In this document: piece after piece, positions 5,378 through 11,202 of the stretch | How the letters are laid out: every line of letters starts with the position of its first letter | Position numbering within the stretch: the stretch's first letter is position 1 | Origin: Rickettsiales bacterium | GTDB taxonomy: Bacteria > Pseudomonadota > Alphaproteobacteria > Rickettsiales > UBA1997 | Assembly (NCBI GenBank): GCA_947441695.1 | Contig: CANEUK010000023.1 | Coordinates: forward strand, 1 to 11,202 | Reading direction: 5' to 3' | DNA: 11,202 nt | The notes under the pieces: generated by a model | Database searches by the model: none | What the model was told of the DNA's origin: nothing | What the model saw: only the letters and a program-made list of their open reading frames with translations | Translations under genes and position numbers: made by a program

Positions 5378-5983
5378 ATGAACATCATTTATCAGCTTTT
5401 GTTTTTGCTTTTAACTTATTTGGTTGCCGCAATTCCATTTGGCTTAGTTTTGGCTAAAATATTCGCTAAAACTGATATTCGTCAATTGGGTTCAAAAAAT
5501 ATTGGCGCCACCAATGTAACCAGAATCTTAGGCAAAAAATTAGGGTTTTTTACCTTAGTTCTTGATGGCGCAAAAGGAGCTTTGATGGTTGTTATTGCTA
5601 GATTTCTTTTTCAAGATTTAAGCAATCTGCATTTATTTTTGGTTTTTGTTAGCGGCGTTGCGGTTATTGCTCATATTTATCCTGTTTATCTTGCCTTTAA
5701 AGGCGGAAAAGGCGTGGCAACGGCAATTGCGGTTTTGCTTGCGCTTGATTCTCTGGTTGGTTTTTTTGTGGCATGTTTTTGGATAATTTCTTTTTGCTTA
5801 TTTCGGGTTTCTGCAATTGCGTCTTTAACAGCAATTTTATCCTCAATTATTCTTTCTTATTTTTTTGGCGCGCCAATTTCTCAAATTGTTTTTTGTTGTT
5901 TTTTGTTCGTTTTAATTTTGTTTAGACACAAAGAAAACATCTCGCGCTTAAATCTTGAGCGAAAAAAAAATTATAAAAAATGA
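5378..5983 (+). CDS. plsY: Acyl-phosphate:glycerol-3-phosphate acyltransferase PlsY
   Basis: PlsY transfers an acyl group from acyl-phosphate to glycerol 3-phosphate, the first acylation in phospholipid synthesis, in the inner membrane. The 201-residue protein has several strongly hydrophobic segments (roughly 4-28, 55-78, 84-104, 111-140 and 144-182). All three conserved loops are present: RQLGSKNIGATNVTRILGKK (35-54, with catalytic-site Ser39), AHIYPVYLAFKGGKGVAT (98-115) and RHKENISRL (183-191). The start is seven bases after sspB, without an obvious ribosome site. Its TGA stop overlaps the pyrF start as ATGA, indicating translational coupling. Length and motif order are normal. Confidence 0.96.
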   Translation: MNIIYQLLFLLLTYLVAAIPFGLVLAKIFAKTDIRQLGSKNIGATNVTRILGKKLGFFTLVLDGAKGALMVVIARFLFQDLSNLHLFLVFVSGVAVIAHIYPVYLAFKGGKGVATAIAVLLALDSLVGFFVACFWIISFCLFRVSAIASLTAILSSIILSYFFGAPISQIVFCCFLFVLILFRHKENISRLNLERKKNYKK

Positions 5984-6678
5984 GCGTCCAAAATCAGTTA
6001 ATTGTTGCGCTAGATTTTGCTGAAATTTCTCAAGCAAAAAAGCTGGTTGAAGAAATTGGCGATGAAGTAAATTTTTACAAAATTGGCTTAGAATTAATGA
6101 TGAGCGGCGGCTATTTCGAGCTAATAAAATGGCTAAAAATGCGGGGCAAGAAAATTTTTGCCGATCTCAAACTTTACGACATTTCAGCAACAATCGCGCG
6201 ATCAATTGCAAATCTTGCGCAACACGAAATTGACTTGCTCACAATTCACACTTCTAGCCGCGAAATAATGCAATCGGCGGCTCAAAATAAAGGCAAAATG
6301 CAAATTATTGGTGTTACGGTTCTCACAAATCTTGACGAAAAAGATTTACACGAAATGGGTTTTGATAAAAAAATTTCACTCCAAAAACTAGTATTAAAAA
6401 AAGCCAAAATGGCTTTAGAATGCGGGCTTGACGGAGTTGTTGCTTCGGGATTAGAAGCAAAAACTTTGCGAAAAAATTTGGGCAATAATTTTCTAATTGT
6501 TAGTCCGGGAATTAGGCTAAAAAAAATTGTGGGCGACGATCAAAAGCGCGTTGTTGATGTAAAAACCGCTCTAAAAAATGGCAGTTCACATTTGGTGATT
6601 GGTCGCCCGATAACTCGCGCAGAATTTCCAAAATTGGCGGCAATTGAATTCAATCAATTGATTGAAAAATTTTCATGA
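5980..6678 (+). CDS. pyrF: Orotidine 5'-phosphate decarboxylase
   Basis: PyrF converts OMP to UMP, the last step of de novo UMP synthesis. The 232-residue protein shows VALDF at 9-13 (Asp12), FYKIGLEL at 32-39 (Lys34) and the catalytic array ADLKLYDI at 61-68 (Asp62, Lys64, Asp67). HTS follows at 90-92, VSPGIR at 174-179, VGDDQKRV at 184-191 and IGRPIT at 208-213, so the phosphate-binding residues are present. This fits the short bacterial subclass of the family. ATGA overlaps couple it to plsY upstream and murE downstream. It shares the window with the carB fragment on the opposite strand, but no other pyr gene is visible. Confidence 0.97.
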   Translation: MSVQNQLIVALDFAEISQAKKLVEEIGDEVNFYKIGLELMMSGGYFELIKWLKMRGKKIFADLKLYDISATIARSIANLAQHEIDLLTIHTSSREIMQSAAQNKGKMQIIGVTVLTNLDEKDLHEMGFDKKISLQKLVLKKAKMALECGLDGVVASGLEAKTLRKNLGNNFLIVSPGIRLKKIVGDDQKRVVDVKTALKNGSSHLVIGRPITRAEFPKLAAIEFNQLIEKFS

Positions 6679-8165
6679 AACTTTCACAAATTCTTCTTCA
6701 AATAAAAACCACCTTTCAAACCCTTGCCAATATTGAATCAATCAAAGTTTCAAGCATTGAAACTGATTCGCGAAAATGCCAAAAAAACTCGATTTTTTTT
6801 GCTCTAAAAAATGGTGAACATTTTATCGCCGACGCCTTAAAAAACGGAGCTGCTTGCGTAATAATTGACGATAAAAGCTCTTTTTTTGAGTCAAAAAATT
6901 CGCCAGATAAATTTTGCACAATTAGAGTTTTGAATATTTTTCAAGTTTTAATTGATTTCTTAAAACTTTTTTATTCGCCACTTCCAACCAATATTTACGC
7001 CATTACCGGAACCAACGGAAAAACTTCTACCGCCGAATTTACTCGTCAAATTTTAGAAATAATTGGCAAAAAATCTGCTTCAATTGGAACTATCGGAGTG
7101 GTTTGCAACCACAAAATTAAAGGCTTGCAAGATTTTTCTCTTACAACTCCCGACATTGTTAGTCTTTACAAAAATTTACAAATTCTACAAAAAAACGGCG
7201 TTGAAAATGTAGCAATCGAAGTAAGTTCAATTGGCTTGCACCAAAGCCGCGTGGCTGGTTTAAAAATTGGCGTTGGCGCATTTACCAACTTTACGCAAGA
7301 TCATTTAGATTATCACCAATCGATGGATGAATATTTTAAATGCAAAATGATTTTATTTGAAAGCGTTTTGCCAAGCGGCTCTTGCGCCGTTCTTAATAGC
7401 GACATTGAAGAATTTGCTCAAATCAAAAAAATCTGCGAAGAAAAAAAACATCGAATTGTTGAATATGGCTATAAAGCCCGCGATTTACGCTTACAAAAAA
7501 TTGAACCTTGCGATTTGGGGCAAAAAGTTTTCTTTGAATTTGGTCAAAAAGAATATTGCTTTGAATTATCTTCAAATGGCGAATTTCAAGCCCTAAACGC
7601 GCTTTGCGCTTTGGGCGGCGTTTTGGCAAAAAACAATTTATCGCCAAGCGAAATGCAAAATTTGTTTAAAAATTTTCACCAATTGCAATCAGCGCCAGGA
7701 CGAATGCAATTAGTTGCGCGCTTAGAAAATCAAGCGCGAGTTTTTATCGATTTTGCTCATAGTTCTGACGCGCTAAAAAATGTTTTGGTATTGGCGCGCA
7801 AAATTACCAAAGCGCGAGTATTGGTTTTGTTTGGTTGCGGCGGTAATCGCGACGTTAAAAAAAGACCGTTAATGGGCAAAATTGCTTGCGAATTAGCCGA
7901 TTTGGTAATTGTAAGCGATGATAATCCGCGCCAAGAAAATGCTGCCGAAATTCGCGCGCAAATTTTACAAAATTGCGATATGTCTAAAACCATTGAAATT
8001 GCTGGTCGCGAACTGGCAATTAAAAAGGCAATTGAATTGCTCGAAAGCCAAGATGTTTGTATTTTGGCTGGAAAAGGGCATGAAAAATATCAGATAATTG
8101 GTGAAGAAAAGTTTGAATTTGACGAAGAAAAAATTGTAAAAAATGTCGTTGCAAAAACATCTTAA
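6675..8165 (+). CDS. murE: UDP-MurNAc-L-Ala-D-Glu:meso-diaminopimelate ligase MurE
   Basis: MurE adds the third residue to the peptidoglycan stem peptide in the cytoplasm. The 496-residue protein has SSIETDSRKC near 26-35 and the ATP-binding GTNGKTST at 112-119. TTPD lies at 157-160, EVSSIGLHQSR at 182-192, and TNFTQDHLDYH at 204-214. Lys224, in YFKCKM, is at the position of the carbamylated lysine. The C-terminal domain has FAHSSDAL at 360-367, GCGGNRDVKKRPLMG at 387-401 and GKGHEKYQ at 467-474. DNPR at 416-419 is the motif linked to meso-diaminopimelate specificity, so the organism probably makes a DAP-type wall. It overlaps pyrF by ATGA and the next gene by 23 bases. murE usually lies in the dcw cluster; here it is detached from it. 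Confidence 0.97.
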   Translation: MKLSQILLQIKTTFQTLANIESIKVSSIETDSRKCQKNSIFFALKNGEHFIADALKNGAACVIIDDKSSFFESKNSPDKFCTIRVLNIFQVLIDFLKLFYSPLPTNIYAITGTNGKTSTAEFTRQILEIIGKKSASIGTIGVVCNHKIKGLQDFSLTTPDIVSLYKNLQILQKNGVENVAIEVSSIGLHQSRVAGLKIGVGAFTNFTQDHLDYHQSMDEYFKCKMILFESVLPSGSCAVLNSDIEEFAQIKKICEEKKHRIVEYGYKARDLRLQKIEPCDLGQKVFFEFGQKEYCFELSSNGEFQALNALCALGGVLAKNNLSPSEMQNLFKNFHQLQSAPGRMQLVARLENQARVFIDFAHSSDALKNVLVLARKITKARVLVLFGCGGNRDVKKRPLMGKIACELADLVIVSDDNPRQENAAEIRAQILQNCDMSKTIEIAGRELAIKKAIELLESQDVCILAGKGHEKYQIIGEEKFEFDEEKIVKNVVAKTS

Positions 8166-11100
8166 AAGCCAATTTGGGCTTGATTTTGAAGACCTTTATC
8201 AACGCCAAGGCTTGTTGAAGTTAAATGAAAAATTTGCTAAATATTTGCAGCAAAAAAATCCCGAAATTGCAGCAAAATTTTACATTCTAAAAAATGAAAA
8301 AATCGCAACTCAAAAATCGCAAATTCTTATTGAAGTTGCGCGGGCTTTGGAAGATTTTATTGTCGAGCTTTTTAACATTGAAAAAGAAAATTCTGACTTA
8401 AAAAAATGTCACGAAGATTTAAAAAAAATCTATCAAATTCGTCGTGAATTTGTGCAGCGCGAAGTGGCAAAAAAATTCAGCGAAACGCCCGCAAACATTG
8501 ATGGAATCAAAATTCTCAAAGATTTGTCAATTTCTTATCAAGACATTGATGATTTGGAAAAAAAACTTGCCACAGAAATTTCTCAAGAAAAAAATTTAGA
8601 AGAATTAACGCTTTATTCGGCTTGGGCGTTATATTCGCAAGCGGGTCGTCGCCTTCACAAAAAAGGCGCGTTATTTATTTTGCCCAAAAAAGTTGATCAG
8701 CAAAATTTGATTAACGAAAAACATCAAAATTCTAATCGCCAAGATTTTAATTTAACCGATAAAGGCTTTGAACTCAATCGAGCTTTGGGCGAAACGCATT
8801 ATTGTATTTTTTGCCACAAACAAGAAAAAGACTCGTGTCGCAAAGGTTTTTACCAAAAAGATTCGCCTAACTTAAAAAAAGATTCGCTCGGAGTTGAACT
8901 TGCGGGTTGTCCGCTTGATCAAAAAATTTCGGAAATGAATTTGTTAAAATCCGAAGGTTTTTCGATTGCCGCTTTGGCAATTGCAGTTGTCGACAATCCA
9001 ATGATTGCAGGCACCGGAAGCCGAATTTGCAATGATTGCATGAAATCGTGCATTTATCAAAAACAAGATGCGGTTGATGTTCCTCAAATTGAAACGCGAA
9101 CCCTAAAAGATGTTTTGGCGTTGCCATTTGGCTTTGAAATTTATTCGCTTTTAACGCGCTGGAATCCGCTAAATTTGCAACGCGAATTGCCGCAAAAAAA
9201 CTCGGGCAAAAAAGTTTTAATCGCTGGTTTAGGGCCAGCTGGTTATACTTTGGCGCATTATTTACTAAATGACGGTCACGAAGTTGTGGCAATTGACGGC
9301 TTAAAAATTGAGCCGCTAAACGCCCAAATTTCGGGCATTGACGAGTTTGGCGTGGCACAAAAATTCAAGCCAATAAAATTTCTTGATGAAATTTATGAGC
9401 CGCTTTCAAGTCGTTTAATTCAAGGCTTTGGCGGCGTTTCTGAATATGGAATTACGGCGCGCTTTGATAAGAATTTTTTAAAAATTATTCGTCTGCTTTT
9501 GCAACGTCGCAGCAATTTTAAAATGTTTGGCGGAATTAGATTTGGATCGGCAATTACCGAAAAAATTGCCTTTGAAACTTATGGTTTTGACCATGTTGCG
9601 CTTTGTATTGGTGCGGGTCGACCCAATATTATTGATTTAAAAAATAACTTTGCCAAAGGCGTGCGTTTGGCGTCAGATTTTTTGATGTCTTTGCAATTAA
9701 CCGGGAGTTTTAAACAAGAACTTTTTAGCAATTTGCAAATCAGAATGCCAATTGTGGTGATTGGCGGCGGACTTACGGCGGTTGATTCGGCTTGCGAAGC
9801 GCGAGTTTATTATTTGGTTCAAATTAAAAAATTTGCCAAAAAAGTTAGCGAAATTGGCAAAGAAAAATTTTGGAAAATTTTAAACCAAGAAGAAAAAATT
9901 ATTGCTGAAGAATTTTTAGAACATGCCGCGCAGCTCGATGAAAACAATTCTGACGAATTAATAAAAAAATGGGGCGGTGTAAAAATTTTATATCGCAAAA
10001 AAATTCAAGATTCTCCCGCCTACAAACTAAACCACCAAGAGCTTAATAAGGCTTTTGAAGAAGGCGTTGAATTTATTGAAAATATTGAGCCACTTGAAAT
10101 TGAAATTGACAATTTTGGCGCGGTTAAAAGCCTGAAATGCGCTGATGAAAAACGATTTATTTGCAAATCAATAATTGTTGCCGCTGGCACGTCGCCCAAC
10201 ATTTCGCCGGTTTTAGAAGATGGTTTGGAATTTGAATTGACCACAAAATATTTTAAGCCAATTGCGCAAGAAAGCGTGATTGTAAAAATTGATAAGATTT
10301 CAAAAAAAGCGGTTAGTTTTTTTGGCGATTTAAATCCAAAATTTGAAGGCAGCGTTGTTAAAGCCATGGCAAGTGCCAAACGCGGCTATTTAGAAATTAC
10401 AAATTCACTTAATCAAATTGATGAAAAAAGCTCGTTTGAACAAATAAATTCAAATGAAGCGAACAATTTTTTTGCCAAAATCTCACAAGAATTTTTAGTT
10501 AAAATTCAAAAAATCAATCGGCTTTCAAAGCACGTGGTTGAGGTTTTTGTTCATGCGCCGCTTCTTGCAAAACAAACTCAAGTTGGACAAATTTTTCGTC
10601 TACAAAATTACCACGCCTTGGCTCAAAAAATTGATGGGCAAATTTTAGCCATCGAAGGAATTCCAATAACCGCACTTTCAATTGACCTGCAAAACGGCAT
10701 AATTAGCGGTATTGCTGTTGAAACTGGTGGATCAACAAGTTTGATTAAAAATTTTAAAAACGGCGAACCTTGTGTTTTTATGGGTCCAAGTGGCAAACCA
10801 ACCGAAATTGCCAAAAACGAAACCGTGGTTTTAATTGGAGGCGGTCGCGGCAATCAACCACTCACAACAATTGCCCAAATTTACAAAGACAATGGTTGCA
10901 AAGTGATTTTTTTTGCGGGTTATCGCCATTTATCTTTGGTTGTGAATCAAAAAAAAATGGAAAATTCTTGTGATGTTTTGGTTTTGGCAGCTGAAGAAAA
11001 TATTTTTGAATCAAAATTGAAGCGTTCGCAAGACCAACTATTTAAAGGTTTGGTGGTTGATGCGCTAAAAAATTATTTTGAAAAAAATCCCCAAAAAATC

Positions 11101-11202
11101 GACCGCATTTTTACCATCGGCAACAACCAAATGATGCATGAAATTGCCAAATTGCGCCATCAAAATTTAATCGCTTCAATCAGCAACGCGCCAATTGCCA
11201 TA
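8143..11202 (+). CDS. Large multidomain flavoprotein: N-terminal helical domain, GltD-like oxidoreductase, PyrK-like module; partial
   Basis: The frame is open for 1020 codons from the ATG at 8143 to the window edge. Residues 1 to about 215 form a charged, largely helical domain of unknown role. Residues 218-305 resemble the GltD Fe-S domain: C221, C224, C232, then GCPLDQKI (C256) and ICNDCMKSC (C296, C299, C303). Dinucleotide-binding loops follow at 362-367 (GLGPAG) and 541-546 (GGGLTA), with VAAGTSPN near 679-686, as in the GltD-type NAD(P)H/FAD fold. From about 785 a ferredoxin-reductase-like domain of PyrK type begins, with GGGRGNQPL at 899-907. Family knowledge suggests electron transfer from NAD(P)H through flavins and Fe-S clusters to an unidentified partner. 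A PyrK-type [2Fe-2S] cysteine cluster would lie beyond the edge. The start overlaps murE by 23 bases and lacks a clear Shine-Dalgarno. Domain calls are fairly sure; substrate and partner are unknown. Confidence 0.85.
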   Translation, partial: MSLQKHLKSQFGLDFEDLYQRQGLLKLNEKFAKYLQQKNPEIAAKFYILKNEKIATQKSQILIEVARALEDFIVELFNIEKENSDLKKCHEDLKKIYQIRREFVQREVAKKFSETPANIDGIKILKDLSISYQDIDDLEKKLATEISQEKNLEELTLYSAWALYSQAGRRLHKKGALFILPKKVDQQNLINEKHQNSNRQDFNLTDKGFELNRALGETHYCIFCHKQEKDSCRKGFYQKDSPNLKKDSLGVELAGCPLDQKISEMNLLKSEGFSIAALAIAVVDNPMIAGTGSRICNDCMKSCIYQKQDAVDVPQIETRTLKDVLALPFGFEIYSLLTRWNPLNLQRELPQKNSGKKVLIAGLGPAGYTLAHYLLNDGHEVVAIDGLKIEPLNAQISGIDEFGVAQKFKPIKFLDEIYEPLSSRLIQGFGGVSEYGITARFDKNFLKIIRLLLQRRSNFKMFGGIRFGSAITEKIAFETYGFDHVALCIGAGRPNIIDLKNNFAKGVRLASDFLMSLQLTGSFKQELFSNLQIRMPIVVIGGGLTAVDSACEARVYYLVQIKKFAKKVSEIGKEKFWKILNQEEKIIAEEFLEHAAQLDENNSDELIKKWGGVKILYRKKIQDSPAYKLNHQELNKAFEEGVEFIENIEPLEIEIDNFGAVKSLKCADEKRFICKSIIVAAGTSPNISPVLEDGLEFELTTKYFKPIAQESVIVKIDKISKKAVSFFGDLNPKFEGSVVKAMASAKRGYLEITNSLNQIDEKSSFEQINSNEANNFFAKISQEFLVKIQKINRLSKHVVEVFVHAPLLAKQTQVGQIFRLQNYHALAQKIDGQILAIEGIPITALSIDLQNGIISGIAVETGGSTSLIKNFKNGEPCVFMGPSGKPTEIAKNETVVLIGGGRGNQPLTTIAQIYKDNGCKVIFFAGYRHLSLVVNQKKMENSCDVLVLAAEENIFESKLKRSQDQLFKGLVVDALKNYFEKNPQKIDRIFTIGNNQMMHEIAKLRHQNLIASISNAPIAI

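Noticed and set aside
7357..7647. Alternate-frame and antisense frames within murE
   Set aside because: They fall inside the continuous murE frame, which shows the full set of Mur ligase motifs.
8867..9358. Open frame of 163 codons on the minus strand
   Set aside because: It is antisense to the flavoprotein gene, whose frame shows clear cysteine and glycine motifs. The antisense translation is Gln/Phe/Leu-rich without any family pattern.
10020..10379. Open frame of 119 codons on the minus strand
   Set aside because: It is a shadow of the flavoprotein coding frame, with Ser/Lys-rich composition and no recognisable motif.

Overview
This is an AT-rich bacterial window that most likely comes from an alphaproteobacterium, perhaps a low-GC Rickettsiales- or Holosporales-like lineage. 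Three things point there: a circularly permuted two-piece tmRNA gene, an alphaproteobacterial-type SspB adaptor beside it, and a very large GltD/PyrK-like flavoprotein of a kind I associate with alphaproteobacteria. Dispersed palindromic repeats, one of them inside a reading frame, recall the palindromic elements of Rickettsia. The placement is an inference. The genes for pyrimidine and peptidoglycan synthesis argue against an extremely reduced metabolism.

Layout. Positions 1-4293 are on the minus strand. In transcription order they hold the C-terminal half of carbamoyl-phosphate synthase large subunit (carB, free-standing), rsmG, ald, and then a partial rsmA that runs off the left edge. The rsmA frame carries an in-frame palindromic insertion and a 129-bp exact repeat at the very edge of the window. 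About 310 bases of divergent noncoding DNA (4294 to about 4600) hold inverted repeats and lead into ssrA (about 4527-4799, plus strand), which ends in a strong terminator. A tight plus-strand gene run follows: sspB, plsY, pyrF, murE and a flavoprotein of more than 1020 residues that runs off the right edge. plsY/pyrF and pyrF/murE share ATGA stop-start overlaps, and murE overlaps the last gene by 23 bases.

How the genes relate. ssrA and sspB form one functional pair: tmRNA tags stalled nascent chains and SspB delivers tagged chains to ClpXP. The encoded tag contains the ANDNF element twice, which may give SspB two docking sites. carB (C-half) and pyrF belong to pyrimidine synthesis. The terminal flavoprotein ends in a dihydroorotate-dehydrogenase-B-type electron-transfer module, so a pyrimidine link is possible but unproven. 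rsmA and rsmG both modify 16S rRNA. plsY and murE serve the envelope.

The most unusual points are: (i) a dispersed palindromic element with two clear copies and one shorter copy, one of them translated within rsmA; (ii) carB split exactly at its domain linker; (iii) the duplicated ssrA tag; (iv) the edge repeat in rsmA, which is either a real tandem duplication or an assembly artefact.
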